Notes: generated by a model not told the origin, from the letters alone. A DNA stretch of 39,013 bases from Deltaproteobacteria bacterium (GCA_002748835.1 PDTL01000033.1:1-39013); one strand, 5' to 3'. Counted from the stretch's first letter, positions 25,257-35,051 are shown. A program made the numbers and translations.

Positions 25257-26180
25257 ATGCGACTGTTTTCCAGAAGGCATCCACTCTTGTTTTTCTTTCT
25301 CATGACAACCGGGATGATATGCGGCACCGTTGTTGCCGTGTCCCTTTTGATCGGACTGGTGGCCCTGGAGGTGGGCGGTGACAGGATTGCTGGCACCCGC
25401 GGGTCTGGTGAGCAGATCGGTGTGGTCGATATTGTTGGCGTCATTACCGATGCCCGTCCGGTGATCGAAGGACTCCGGTATTTTCGGGAACAGGACGATG
25501 TGAAAGCCATTGTGGTCCGGATTGATTCTCCGGGGGGCGGGGTGGGTCCTTCCCAGGAAATTTACCGGGAGATCATGAAAACCACTGCGGAAAAAAAGGT
25601 GGTGGCCTCTTTGGGAAGTGTGGCCGCGTCTGGCGGCTATTACGCGGCCAGTGCGGCAGACGGAATCATGTCCAATCCTGGCACGGTGACCGGCAGTATT
25701 GGTGTGATCATGGGGTATACCAACATTCAGGATATCATGGAAAAGATCGGCCTGAAACCGGTGGTGATCAAAAGCGGGGAATTCAAGGATATCGGTTCCC
25801 CGTCCCGTGAAATGCGGGAATCGGAGCGAAAACTCCTGCAGGGCTTTGTGGATCAGGTGCACCAGCAATTTGTCGCTGATGTGTGCCGGGGCAGGGGGTT
25901 GACCGAGGCATCGGTGATGGCCATTGCCGACGGACGCATTTTCAGCGGTGAGCGGGCCGGTGAGCTGGGCCTGGTGGACCGGATGGGGAATTTTGATGAT
26001 GCGCTGAACTATGCCGGAGAGCTGGCCGGTCTTGAAGGGGCGGTGGAGGCTGTCTATCCGCCAAAGAAACCGTCCCCGTTTATGGAATACCTGACCTGCG
26101 TATCCATTCGTGAGTGGTTCCAGCTGGTTAAAGGCGTCACGCAGACAGGACCGAGCTATCTGTATCAGCCTGGCAGCTGA
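25257..26180 (+). CDS. sppA: signal peptide peptidase SppA-type serine protease
   Basis: 307 residues from the ATG at 25257; a TTG at 25251 is nearer in spacing to AAAGGA and could be used. The N-terminus has one membrane anchor (LLFFFLMTTGMICGTVVAVSL...). The protease domain has RIDSPGGGVGPSQEI, the nucleophile region GSVAASGGYYAASAAD and the Lys of KSGEFKDIGSPSR, giving the Ser/Lys dyad of short-form SppA. It degrades cleaved signal peptides at the membrane. Its TGA stop abuts the stop of yciO on the other strand. Confidence 0.92.
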   Translation: MRLFSRRHPLLFFFLMTTGMICGTVVAVSLLIGLVALEVGGDRIAGTRGSGEQIGVVDIVGVITDARPVIEGLRYFREQDDVKAIVVRIDSPGGGVGPSQEIYREIMKTTAEKKVVASLGSVAASGGYYAASAADGIMSNPGTVTGSIGVIMGYTNIQDIMEKIGLKPVVIKSGEFKDIGSPSREMRESERKLLQGFVDQVHQQFVADVCRGRGLTEASVMAIADGRIFSGERAGELGLVDRMGNFDDALNYAGELAGLEGAVEAVYPPKKPSPFMEYLTCVSIREWFQLVKGVTQTGPSYLYQPGS

Positions 26181-26798
26181 TCATTTCAATAAAAACCAGG
26201 AGATGTCTCCGGCGCCTTCCCGGATGATTTCCGGTGTGTCCTGAATCAGGGAGATGATACTTGAGGGTTCGTTGGCAACAGCACCGCCGTCGATGACAAT
26301 ATCGACTAGGCTGCCCAGGTGGATATCGATTTCATCGGCAGTGGCTAACACCGTCTCTTCACCGGGAAGGGTGGCACTGGTAGAGATGATCGGGTTGCCG
26401 AGTGCGTTGACCAGCGCCATACAGATGGCATGGTCCGGTACACGGATGCCGGCGGTTTTCCGTTTGGTCAGCATCATCCTGGGGACCTGCTTGCTGCCCT
26501 CAAGAATAAAGGTATAGGGGCCGGGCAGCAGCCGTTTCATGGTTCGGTAGGCGTAATTGGAAACCTTTGCATATTCGCTGATATGCTTTAAGTCCGAACA
26601 GATGAAGCTGAACGCCTGTTTCATATCCCGCTGTTTCAGTTTGTAGATTTTTTCGATGGCCTTTTTGTTCAGGAGGTCGCAGCCGATACCGTAATAGGTG
26701 TCGGTGGGGTAGGCGATGACCCCGCCATTGCGCAGAACAGTGACCACGCGTTCGATGTGGCGCGGCTGAGGGTTGCAGGGGTTGATCTCCAGTCGCAT
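26181..26798 (-). CDS. yciO: YciO/Sua5/YrdC-family protein (YciO subtype)
   Basis: 205 residues from the ATG at 26798 (AGGAG ten bases upstream). The YrdC fold binds double-stranded RNA and ATP. Motifs are GGVIAYPTDTYYGIGCDLLN, LKQRDMKQAFSFIC, KRKTAGIRVPDH and GNPIISTSATLPGE. The length and the STSATLPGEE segment resemble E. coli YciO rather than TsaC or Sua5, the t6A enzymes. YciO has little threonylcarbamoyl-AMP synthase activity in E. coli, so this gene should not be taken as the t6A enzyme without evidence. Its stop (TCA on the plus strand) directly follows the sppA TGA. A TTGACA at 26876-26871 lies upstream but lacks a well-spaced -10. Confidence 0.88.
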   Translation of the reverse strand: MRLEINPCNPQPRHIERVVTVLRNGGVIAYPTDTYYGIGCDLLNKKAIEKIYKLKQRDMKQAFSFICSDLKHISEYAKVSNYAYRTMKRLLPGPYTFILEGSKQVPRMMLTKRKTAGIRVPDHAICMALVNALGNPIISTSATLPGEETVLATADEIDIHLGSLVDIVIDGGAVANEPSSIISLIQDTPEIIREGAGDISWFLLK

Positions 26799-27194
26799 GG
26801 TAGGTTGTCTCCTGAGTATCGTTACCTTCTGATAAAATAAGCATCTATACGTAGCTTCGCACGGCCGGCTTGTCAATACCCTTGAACGGGAAACCGTGTG
26901 CCGCATCCACTAGACCGTTAACCCGTTTACCCCTAAAAACTGATTGCGATTCGCTTCTGAATTTGATAGCAGTTCAGGTTAACATTTTCCGCTAGTACAG
27001 CCGGACATCACCTATATGTTGTGTTCCGTTGCCGTTTTTCACTGATTTGCAGGCGAGGGGATGGGTTTATCCCCTAAGTGCTGCAGGGTGCTGGCACGCT
27101 TCTTCTGATAACAGGTGGTGTGATGAAATGGACCGTATGTTTCCAAAACAGTTTCCGGTAAACCCCTAATCAACCCATGTCTGGAGAGGATGTC
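26799..27194. other. intergenic region between yciO and guaB
   Basis: 396 bases without a convincing gene. It holds three copies of CCCCTAA (26930-26936, 27070-27076, 27163-27169) and a 7-bp hairpin AGGGGAT/ATCCCCT (27056-27075) that includes one copy. I recognise no purine, PRPP or c-di-GMP riboswitch consensus. Confidence 0.55.
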
Positions 27195-28664
27195 ATGACA
27201 CATATACCGCCCCAGGAGGCTTTTTCCTTTGATGATGTACTGGTGCTTCCCAATTTTTCCGATGTCGTACCGTCGGACGTGGACGTCAAAACCCGTCTTA
27301 CCAAAAATATTGAACTGGGCGTTCCCATCGTCAGTGCGGCCATGGACACGGTCACCGAGTCGGCCATGTGCATCAGCATGGCCCGTGAGGGGGGGATTGG
27401 TTTTATTCACCGGAACATCCCCATTGAACAGCAGGTCGCGGAAGTGGATCGGGTGAAGAAATCTGAAAGCGGCATGATCATTGACCCGGTCACCATTGAT
27501 CCGGATTATCCCATCCGTAACGTCATGCGGGTGATGGAAAAATATCGGATTTCAGGGCTTCCGGTCACCCGGAATGATCAGCTGGTGGGGATCGTGACCA
27601 ACCGGGACCTCCGGTTCGTCACCGATCTGGACGCAAAGGTGTCTGAAGTCATGACCAGCGATCACCTGGTCACAGTGACCGAAGGCATCTCCCTTGAAGA
27701 TTCCAAGAAACTTCTCCACGAACACCGGATTGAAAAACTGCTGGTTGTGGACAAGGCCGGCAAACTCACCGGTATGATCACGATCAAGGATATCGAGAAA
27801 ATCAAGAAGTATCCCAATGCCTGCAAGGACAGCATGGGCCGCCTGCGGGCCGGTGCGGCCATCGGGGTTGGCGCCGATATGATGGAACGTGCGGAAGCCC
27901 TCCTGAAAGTGGGAGCGGATGTGCTGGTCATCGATACGTCCCACGGCCATTCCGCCAACGTCATCGATTCCGTGAAAGCCCTGAAGGCGACATTTCCGGA
28001 TATGGAATTGATTGCCGGAAATGTGGCAACGGAATCCGGTGCCATGGCCTTAATCGACGCGGGCGTGGATGCGGTGAAGATCGGTATCGGGCCGGGTTCC
28101 ATCTGTACCACCCGTATCGTTGCCGGTGTGGGCGTTCCCCAATTGACGGCGATTATGAATTGCCGGGACATCTCCAACCGGACCGGTGTGCCCCTGATTG
28201 CCGACGGCGGGATCAAGTTCTCCGGGGATATCGTGAAAGCCATTGGCGCCGGCGCCCACTGCGTCATGCTCGGCGGACTCCTGGCCGGTACCGAGGAAAG
28301 CCCGGGGGAAACCATTTTCTACCAGGGCCGGAGTTACAAGGTCTACCGGGGCATGGGATCCGTGGAAGCCATGAAACAGGGAAGCAGGGACCGCTACTAT
28401 CTCGGCGATGAATCGGAAGACCCCGCGGACAAGCTGGTTCCCGAAGGCATTGTCGGCCGGGTTCCCTATAAAGGGAAGGTCGCCGATAACCTGTATCAGC
28501 TGGTGGGCGGTCTGAAAGCTGGTATGGGGTATGTGGGCAGCCAGAATATCGAAACCTTGCGAGAAAAGACCCGCTTCTGCCGTATTTCCGCATCCGGGCT
28601 TCGTGAAAGCCATGTGCATGACGTGATCATCACCAAGGAAGCGCCCAATTATCAGGTCAACTGA
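27195..28664 (+). CDS. guaB: inosine-5'-monophosphate dehydrogenase
   Basis: 489 residues from the ATG at 27195, chosen because GAGAGGA lies just upstream. It oxidises IMP to XMP with NAD+, the committed step to GMP. The barrel carries [20 protein letters not shown], the catalytic-Cys loop [17 protein letters not shown] and the flap ([10 protein letters not shown]). Two CBS domains, about residues 95-205, are inserted as usual and may bind adenine or guanine nucleotides. It has its own terminator before dnaE. Confidence 0.97.
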   Translation: MTHIPPQEAFSFDDVLVLPNFSDVVPSDVDVKTRLTKNIELGVPIVSAAMDTVTESAMCISMAREGGIGFIHRNIPIEQQVAEVDRVKKSESGMIIDPVTIDPDYPIRNVMRVMEKYRISGLPVTRNDQLVGIVTNRDLRFVTDLDAKVSEVMTSDHLVTVTEGISLEDSKKLLHEHRIEKLLVVDKAGKLTGMITIKDIEKIKKYPNACKDSMGRLRAGAAIGVGADMMERAEALLKVGADVLVIDTSHGHSANVIDSVKALKATFPDMELIAGNVATESGAMALIDAGVDAVKIGIGPGSICTTRIVAGVGVPQLTAIMNCRDISNRTGVPLIADGGIKFSGDIVKAIGAGAHCVMLGGLLAGTEESPGETIFYQGRSYKVYRGMGSVEAMKQGSRDRYYLGDESEDPADKLVPEGIVGRVPYKGKVADNLYQLVGGLKAGMGYVGSQNIETLREKTRFCRISASGLRESHVHDVIITKEAPNYQVN

Positions 28665-28688
28665 TGGGAAGCTGAATCCCTCACCGGT

Positions 28689-28731
28689 ATCGGGATGGTC
28701 TGTTTTTAAGTGCCGTCCCGATGCTGTTTTT
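28689..28731 (+). terminator. rho-independent terminator of guaB
   Basis: ATCGGGATGG (28689-28698) pairs with CCGTCCCGAT (28713-28722), 10 bp with one G-T pair, followed by GCTGTTTTTAA. It lies 25 bases after the guaB stop. Confidence 0.85.
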
Positions 28732-28760
28732 AACCTGTATTGACATACGGACGGATACCC

Positions 28761-31700
28761 ATGACCGCTTCAGATACGCAGACCGCGTTTGTCCATCTTC
28801 ACCTCCACACCCAGTACAGTCTTCTGGACGGTGCCATCCGTCTGGGCCCCCTGTTTGAAAAATGCAGGCAAAGCGGGATGCCGGCGGTTGCCGTGACCGA
28901 TCACGGTGCCATGCACGGCATGGTCGACTTTTATGAGATGGGAAACAAGACCGGCGTCAAGCCGATACTGGGCATGGAAGCTTATCTGGCGCCTCGGAAA
29001 CTCACGGACAAGACATCCGCAGATACCCATCTGCATCATCTGGTCTTATTGGCGGAGAACAATACCGGGTACACCAACCTCTGTAAACTGGCCTCCATTG
29101 CCCAGCTGGACGGGTTTTATTACAAACCGCGTATTGACAAGATCGTGCTCGAGGCACATGCCGAGGGGGTGATTGCCCTGTCCGCCTGTCTTCAGGGAGA
29201 GATCCCCAAGCTGCTGCTGGCCGATAACCTGGAAGCGGCTGATGCGGCAGCCCGGTATTACACCCGGCTGTTCGGAGAAGGCAATTTTTATCTGGAAGTC
29301 CAGCACAACGGGATCCCGGAACAGGAAATCGTGAACCGGAAACTGCTCGAAATGAGCAGGCGGCTTTCCATCCCCCTGGTGGGTACCAATGACTGCCATT
29401 ATCTGAATCATGAGGACAGTAAAGCCCATGAGGTGCTGCTCTGCATCCAGACCGGCAAGACCATCAATGATAAAAAACGGTTCAGGTTCGGTACCGATCA
29501 GCTGTACGTGAAAACACCACAGGAGATGATTGATACCCTTGGCATGTATCCAGGGGCCATCGAAAACACGGTAAAGATCGCGGATCGCTGCCATGTCGAG
29601 TTTGATTTCAACACCTATCATTTTCCGCAGTTTGAAGCCGGTACAGACCAGACAGTGGACGAGATTTTCGAGGACGCGGTCCACAAAGGCTTTGACAAGC
29701 GGATGGCCGTGATCCGCAAAAAGAACCCGGATCTGGATACCGCTGTGTACGAAGAACGCCTGGCATACGAGGTGGGTGTGATCGAGCAGATGGGGTTTCC
29801 GGGGTATTTTCTCATCGTTGCCGATTTTATCCGTTACGCCCGGGAGAACGGCATCCCTGTAGGGCCGGGCAGGGGATCGGCGGCCGGGTCCATTGTGGCC
29901 TATGCGATGGGGATTACGGATCTCGACCCTATCACACATGGGTTGATCTTTGAGCGGTTTCTCAATCCGTCGCGTATCAGCATGCCGGATATTGACGTGG
30001 ATTTTTGCATCAACGGGCGGGAGAAAGTCTTCAAATATGTGGTGGACCGCTACGGGGGGCGGGATTACGTGGCCCAGATCATCACCTACGGAAGCCTGAA
30101 ACCCCGGGCGGTTGTCCGGGATGTGGGCCGGGTTCTGGATATCCCCTTGTCTGAAGTGGATGTGATCGCAAAGCTGATCCCCGAGGGCATCAAGAGTCTT
30201 GCCAAGGCCATGAAAGAAGCACCGGAGCTTGAGTCCCTGATCAACAGCCGGCCTGATTATCAGGAACTCATGGAGATCAGTCAGGTGCTCGAAGGCCTGC
30301 CCCGGCATGCGTCCACCCATGCGGCCGGTGTGGTGGTATCAGACAAACCCCTGGTCGAATACCTGCCGGTGTACAGGGGGAAAAACGACGAAGTTGTGAC
30401 CCAGTTCGATATGAAGCGGGTCGAGCAGATCGGCCTGGTCAAGTTTGACTTTCTGGGCCTGCGCAACCTGACGGTTATCCAGGATACCCTGAAGATGATC
30501 CAGCAGCAGGGAATCACGCCGCCGGATCTGCTTACCATCGATTTTCATGACAAGGCCGTCTACGAACTGCTCTGCCGGGGTGATACCACAGGCGTGTTTC
30601 AGCTGGAAAGTGCCGGCATGAAAGATCTTCTGATGCGGCTCAAACCCGGGAACTTTGATGATATCACGGCGCTTGTGGCCCTGTACCGTCCCGGTCCGCT
30701 GGATTCGGGCATGGTGGACGATTATGTGGAACGCAAGCACGGCCGGAAACCCGTTGAATACCTGGTCCCGGAACTGGAACCGCTGCTCAGGGATACCTAC
30801 GGCGTTATCCTGTACCAGGAACAGGTCATGAAGATCGCCGGTACCCTGGCCAATTACTCGATGGCAGAAGCAGATGGCCTCCGGAAGGCCATGGGCAAGA
30901 AGATCGCCGCCAAAATGGCCGAGCACCGGACCCTCTTTATGAAGGGTGCCATTGAAAACAAGGTGCCTGAGGATAAGGCCAAAAACATTTTTGATCTCAT
31001 GGAAAAATTCGGCGGGTATGGATTCAATAAATCCCACAGTGCCGCCTATGCCCTGATTGCCTATCAGACTGCGTTTCTGAAAGCCTATTTCCCGGTGGAA
31101 TTCATTGCCGCCCTGATGACCAGTGAGCATACGCTCGACGGTGTGGTCAAGTATATGATCGAGTGCAGGGAGCACGGGATCGATGTGCTGCCGCCGGACA
31201 TCAATGAAAGTGACACGGTCTTTACCGTGTCTGAGGGCAAGATCCGGTTTGGGATGGCTGCGATCAAGAACGTGGGGGAAGGCCCCATTGAAGCCATTAT
31301 AAAGGCGCGTGAGGCGGGCGGACGGTTCACGAGCCTGTTTGATTTCTGCGAGCGGGTCTCGTTGCGAAAAGTGAACCGCCGGGTCATTGAAAGCCTGATT
31401 GTGAGCGGTGCGTTTGATGCCACGGGCGCGAACCGGAACCAGATGATGGCCGCTGTTGAAGATGCCATCGACTACGGCAACCGGGTGCAGAAGGAGCGGG
31501 ATGACCCCCAGATGGGCTTGTTTGATATGGATGACGGCCGGCAGAGCCAGATCAACATGCCCAAATTGCCCGAATTGGACGAGTGGGACACCAAGTACCT
31601 GCTGGAGCTTGAAAAGGAGAGCCTGGGCATTTACGTGAGCGGGCATCCGCTGGATAAATACCAGGCGGTGATCAAAAAATTCACCACGGCCGATACCGTG

Positions 31701-32306
31701 TCCATTCAGGAGATGCAGACGGGAGCGGGTGTGCGCATCTGCGGGATTGTTCAGACTAACAAGGCGATCCGGACCAAAAAAGGTCAGCCCATGTCCTTTG
31801 CGGAAATCACCGACGCGCACGGTGCCGTTGAAGTGGTGGTCTTTCCGTCGGTCTATGAAGCGGTGAGAGACCTATTGGATCAGGACGCGCCCCTGCTGAT
31901 TCAGGGAGAAGTTCAGGTAAACGAGAACGGTGTCAAGATTCTGGCTGAAGAGATTATCCTTGCGGACAAGGCGGATGATCTCTGGACCGCCAGCGTGCAC
32001 GTGCACGTGAACACCGAGACCGCGCCTGCAGATGTCATTCCCCTGCTCAAAGAAATTTTTACCACCCATGCGGGCGGATGTCAGACCTTCCTGCATGTGA
32101 AGCTCCCGGAAAAAGCGGAAACAGTGGTCTTGTTAGGCGATACCTGGCGCATCAATTATTCAGAGCGGCTGATGCGGGATGTGTCCGCACTGCTGGGCAG
32201 CCGGTGCGTGGAAACCCGGTGCACATCGGTCCATCTGGCCCAGAAGAAAAAAAACGGGTTCAGGTACAAGGAGAAGGGTAGCAGCCAGGTCCGAAAATCG
32301 GCCTGA
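28761..32306 (+). CDS. dnaE: DNA polymerase III alpha subunit
   Basis: 1181 residues from the ATG at 28761. This is the replicative polymerase (DnaE1 type). The N-terminal PHP domain begins VHLHLHTQYSLLDGA (residue 11 on). The polymerase core contains GPGRGSAAGSIVAYAMGITD and the catalytic PDIDVDFCINGREKVF. GFNKSHSAAYALIAYQTAFL and the helix-hairpin-helix region follow. An OB fold (VRICGIVQTNKAIRTKKGQ) lies near the C-terminus. There is no proofreading exonuclease domain, as normal for DnaE. The gap to the next gene is 16 bases, so a dnaE-LbH-glmM unit is likely. Confidence 0.98.
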   Translation: MTASDTQTAFVHLHLHTQYSLLDGAIRLGPLFEKCRQSGMPAVAVTDHGAMHGMVDFYEMGNKTGVKPILGMEAYLAPRKLTDKTSADTHLHHLVLLAENNTGYTNLCKLASIAQLDGFYYKPRIDKIVLEAHAEGVIALSACLQGEIPKLLLADNLEAADAAARYYTRLFGEGNFYLEVQHNGIPEQEIVNRKLLEMSRRLSIPLVGTNDCHYLNHEDSKAHEVLLCIQTGKTINDKKRFRFGTDQLYVKTPQEMIDTLGMYPGAIENTVKIADRCHVEFDFNTYHFPQFEAGTDQTVDEIFEDAVHKGFDKRMAVIRKKNPDLDTAVYEERLAYEVGVIEQMGFPGYFLIVADFIRYARENGIPVGPGRGSAAGSIVAYAMGITDLDPITHGLIFERFLNPSRISMPDIDVDFCINGREKVFKYVVDRYGGRDYVAQIITYGSLKPRAVVRDVGRVLDIPLSEVDVIAKLIPEGIKSLAKAMKEAPELESLINSRPDYQELMEISQVLEGLPRHASTHAAGVVVSDKPLVEYLPVYRGKNDEVVTQFDMKRVEQIGLVKFDFLGLRNLTVIQDTLKMIQQQGITPPDLLTIDFHDKAVYELLCRGDTTGVFQLESAGMKDLLMRLKPGNFDDITALVALYRPGPLDSGMVDDYVERKHGRKPVEYLVPELEPLLRDTYGVILYQEQVMKIAGTLANYSMAEADGLRKAMGKKIAAKMAEHRTLFMKGAIENKVPEDKAKNIFDLMEKFGGYGFNKSHSAAYALIAYQTAFLKAYFPVEFIAALMTSEHTLDGVVKYMIECREHGIDVLPPDINESDTVFTVSEGKIRFGMAAIKNVGEGPIEAIIKAREAGGRFTSLFDFCERVSLRKVNRRVIESLIVSGAFDATGANRNQMMAAVEDAIDYGNRVQKERDDPQMGLFDMDDGRQSQINMPKLPELDEWDTKYLLELEKESLGIYVSGHPLDKYQAVIKKFTTADTVSIQEMQTGAGVRICGIVQTNKAIRTKKGQPMSFAEITDAHGAVEVVVFPSVYEAVRDLLDQDAPLLIQGEVQVNENGVKILAEEIILADKADDLWTASVHVHVNTETAPADVIPLLKEIFTTHAGGCQTFLHVKLPEKAETVVLLGDTWRINYSERLMRDVSALLGSRCVETRCTSVHLAQKKKNGFRYKEKGSSQVRKSA

Positions 32307-32322
32307 TCGCTTTGGAGTTGTC

Positions 32323-33552
32323 ATGGATACACGGTGTCAGCAGTTGATGGAAAAAGGGGTGCAGATTCCGGTGCCGGAATCCGTATGGATTTCACCGGAT
32401 GTGGATCTGAACCGTATTTCCGGTAATGGGGTGATCCTGCATCCGGGGTGCCGGATATCCGGGGAGGACACCCTGATCCATGACCATGCGGTACTGGGCA
32501 GAGAAGCGCCGGTTACCCTTGAAAACGGCCAGGTCGGGCCGGGTGTTGCATTGAACGGCGGTTTTTTTTCCCATGCCACGTTTCTGGCCGGCGCATCCAT
32601 GGGATCCGGCGCCCATGTGCGGGAAGGGTGCCTACTCGAGGAACAGGCGTCAGGCGCGCATACGGTGGGTTTAAAGCAGACCATCCTGGCGCCCTTTGTC
32701 ACCCTGGGCAGTCTGATCAATTTCTGCGACTGCTACATGGCGGGCGGGACAGACCGGAAAAATCACAGCGAGGTGGGCAGTTCCTATATTCATTTCAATT
32801 ATACGCCCAACCAGGACAAGGCCACGGCATCCCTGATCGGTGACGTCCCCCGCGGGGTCATGCTCAATCAGCCGCCGGTTTTTCTCGGCGGCCAGGGCGG
32901 ACTGGTGGGGCCGGTGCGCCTGGCATATGGCACGGTGATCGCTGCCGGTACCCTTTGGCGAAAGGATGAAACACGGCCCCATCGCCTGATCTTTGGGGGG
33001 GCGGTAAAAGCGGGCAATGTGGCACGCGGGCCGGGCGTATACGGCAATGTGAACCGGATTGTTCAGTGTAACCTGGTTTATATCGCCAACCTGCTGGCCC
33101 TGCGGGCGTGGTACCGTCAGGTACGCAGTCGGTTTATCCGTGCGGATTACCCGGAAGGTCTCCATGAGGGCGCGTTAACGCGCATTGAAGGCGGCGTGCG
33201 GGAACGGATCCGGCGGCTTGTGGAGTGCATGGGCCGGTTTGAAACCTCGGCTCGGCAGATCATGGCCCTGCAGCCGGAAGAAAGGCCGGTGCCCAAAACA
33301 GCCCAACGTCAGCTGGCGCTGTTTGCGGCAAAAGATGCGGTGGAAGAAGACCTGAATTTTCTTTTATCTGAAGGGGTTGAGGGCAATCTGGCAGTCAGGG
33401 ATGCGTTTCTTGACAAACTGGATCCATCGGGTGGGTATATCGAAACCATCACCGGTCTGCCGGCATCTGTGTCAGCACAGGGGACACACTGGCTGGATTC
33501 GATTGTTTCAGATGTGCTGGCGCGGGTACGCCTGCCAGATGACGGCAGGTGA
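32323..33552 (+). CDS. left-handed beta-helix (GlmU-like) protein without a uridylyltransferase domain
   Basis: 409 residues; GGAG lies six bases before the ATG. Residues about 25-290 read as hexapeptide repeats (GNGVILHPGCRISGEDTLI, GPGVALNGGFF, GSGAHVREGCLLEEQ...). The stretch DRKNHSEVGSSYIHFNYTPN, then IGDVPRGVML, resembles the acetyltransferase active-site region of GlmU, where a His and the NY(D) motif bind glucosamine-1-P. No N-terminal nucleotidyltransferase motif is present. The C-terminal 110 residues are helical. It lies 16 bases after dnaE and 79 before glmM, which makes the product that GlmU uses. An acetyltransferase role in amino-sugar metabolism is therefore plausible but unproven. 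Confidence 0.75.
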   Translation: MDTRCQQLMEKGVQIPVPESVWISPDVDLNRISGNGVILHPGCRISGEDTLIHDHAVLGREAPVTLENGQVGPGVALNGGFFSHATFLAGASMGSGAHVREGCLLEEQASGAHTVGLKQTILAPFVTLGSLINFCDCYMAGGTDRKNHSEVGSSYIHFNYTPNQDKATASLIGDVPRGVMLNQPPVFLGGQGGLVGPVRLAYGTVIAAGTLWRKDETRPHRLIFGGAVKAGNVARGPGVYGNVNRIVQCNLVYIANLLALRAWYRQVRSRFIRADYPEGLHEGALTRIEGGVRERIRRLVECMGRFETSARQIMALQPEERPVPKTAQRQLALFAAKDAVEEDLNFLLSEGVEGNLAVRDAFLDKLDPSGGYIETITGLPASVSAQGTHWLDSIVSDVLARVRLPDDGR

Positions 33553-33631
33553 ATTCACGCCTTGTTTCAAACCGTTCAACAGATCCCGGTCGGGCCGCCG
33601 GTGGTTCTTGGGTCAGTGAAAGGCAGTGAGG

Positions 33632-34984
33632 ATGGATCGACTTTTTGGAACCGACGGTGTGCGGGGGCTGGCCAATACCCATCCGATCACGGTGGAAATG
33701 GCCGTCCGCATCGGCCGTGCCACTGCCGCCTGGTGTATGGGGGCAGGTGACAAAAAAAAGACAACCCTCGTCATCGGCCGGGATACGCGGATTTCCGGCA
33801 GCATGCTGTCTGCTGCAGTGGCGGCCGGCGTTTGTGCGGCTGGCGCAGATGTGCTGGATGCGGGCATTCTGCCCACGCCGGGCGTGGCGTTTCTGGCAAA
33901 GGACCTGGTGGCAGGTGCGGGGATCGTGATCTCGGCATCGCATAATCCGTACGCAGATAACGGCATCAAGCTGATCCGGGGGGACGGGTTCAAGCTTTCT
34001 GATGAAGAAGAAGCCGAGATTGAGCAGCGGGTGCGCGATGATGCGTTTCAGACAGGGCCCGGCCCCGCGGCGGTCGGTCAGGTGCGCCGGCTTGAAACGG
34101 CAGAGGACCGGTATCTTGAGTTTCTGAAAACAACGGTGCCGGAAGGAATTTCCCTGTCCGGCATGAAACTGGTAGTCGACTGCAGCCAGGGCGCGGCATT
34201 TCATGTCGGCCCGCGACTGTTCCGGGAGCTGGGCGCGTCCGTTATCACGTTGTTTGATACACCGGACGGCGTGAATATCAACGCAGACTGCGGCTCCCAG
34301 CATACCGCCCCGCTCGCAGCCGCAGTGACGGCGCATGCTGCGGATCTGGGCATTGCCTTTGACGGCGATGCGGATCGCCTGATCGCCGTGGATGAAACCG
34401 GGAAAACCCTGACCGGCGATCAGTTCATCGCCATCTGCGCCCGGTTTCTGCAGGCGGAACAACGGCTTGACAAAAATGTGGTGGTCACCACGGTGATGAG
34501 TAATCTGGGGCTTTCCATGGCGTTTTCGAAGATGGGCATCCGGCATCTGAAAGCGGATGTGGGAGACCGGTATGTGCTGTCCGAAATGCGGGCATCCGGT
34601 GCTGTGATCGGCGGTGAAAATTCCGGCCACATGATTTTTTTAAATCATCATACCACCGGAGACGGCCTGTTGTCGGCCTTGCAGCTGCTGCAGGTGATCA
34701 CCGCATCCGGCAAGCGGTTGTCCGAGCTGGCTACCGTGATGCCGGTCTGTCCGCAGGTGTTAAAAAATATTGAAGTAAAGGAAAAGCCGCCCATAGAAAC
34801 GATCCCGGAACTGATGGCGGCAATCGCGGCATCAGAGCAGCGTATGGATGGGAAAGGCCGGGTCTTTATACGGTATTCCGGCACCCAGCCCTTGTGCCGG
34901 GTGATGGTGGAAGGGCCGGATCAGGCGGTGACCCAGGCTGAATGCGATGCTTTGTGTCAGGTAGTCTCTGCTGTCCTTGCCTGA
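33632..34984 (+). CDS. glmM: phosphoglucosamine mutase
   Basis: 450 residues from the ATG at 33632 (AAAGG eight bases upstream; GTG at 33626 is an alternative). It converts glucosamine-6-P to glucosamine-1-P for UDP-GlcNAc. The N-terminus LFGTDGVRG, the phosphoserine loop ISASHNPYADNGIK (Ser103), the Mg site AFDGDADRLIAVD, the sugar loop GGENSGH and the phosphate loop RYSGTQPLCRVMVEG are all present. It is preceded by the beta-helix gene and followed by a bidirectional terminator. Confidence 0.96.
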   Translation: MDRLFGTDGVRGLANTHPITVEMAVRIGRATAAWCMGAGDKKKTTLVIGRDTRISGSMLSAAVAAGVCAAGADVLDAGILPTPGVAFLAKDLVAGAGIVISASHNPYADNGIKLIRGDGFKLSDEEEAEIEQRVRDDAFQTGPGPAAVGQVRRLETAEDRYLEFLKTTVPEGISLSGMKLVVDCSQGAAFHVGPRLFRELGASVITLFDTPDGVNINADCGSQHTAPLAAAVTAHAADLGIAFDGDADRLIAVDETGKTLTGDQFIAICARFLQAEQRLDKNVVVTTVMSNLGLSMAFSKMGIRHLKADVGDRYVLSEMRASGAVIGGENSGHMIFLNHHTTGDGLLSALQLLQVITASGKRLSELATVMPVCPQVLKNIEVKEKPPIETIPELMAAIAASEQRMDGKGRVFIRYSGTQPLCRVMVEGPDQAVTQAECDALCQVVSAVLA

Positions 34985-35013
34985 GATGCCCTGAAAAAAA
35001 GACTGTCCCGACT

Positions 35014-35051
35014 AAAAAAAGGCCGCAGCAAACACGGCAGCGGCCTTTTTT
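35014..35051. terminator. bidirectional terminator between glmM and the Bax-inhibitor-1 gene
   Basis: AAAAAAAGGCCGC pairs with GCGGCCTTTTTT around a 13-base loop. The A-run on one side and T-run on the other let it serve both converging genes. Confidence 0.9.

Noticed and set aside
26990..27194. Purine or c-di-GMP riboswitch in front of guaB
   Set aside because: Conserved core sequences of these classes are not found; only one small hairpin is present.
29046..31820. Two long minus-strand frames (424 and 493 codons) inside dnaE
   Set aside because: They mirror the dnaE coding frame; the translations are His/Gln-rich with no domain or ribosome site.
33449..34630. 393-codon minus-strand frame over glmM
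   Set aside because: Shadow of glmM; Cys/His-rich translation without any family pattern.
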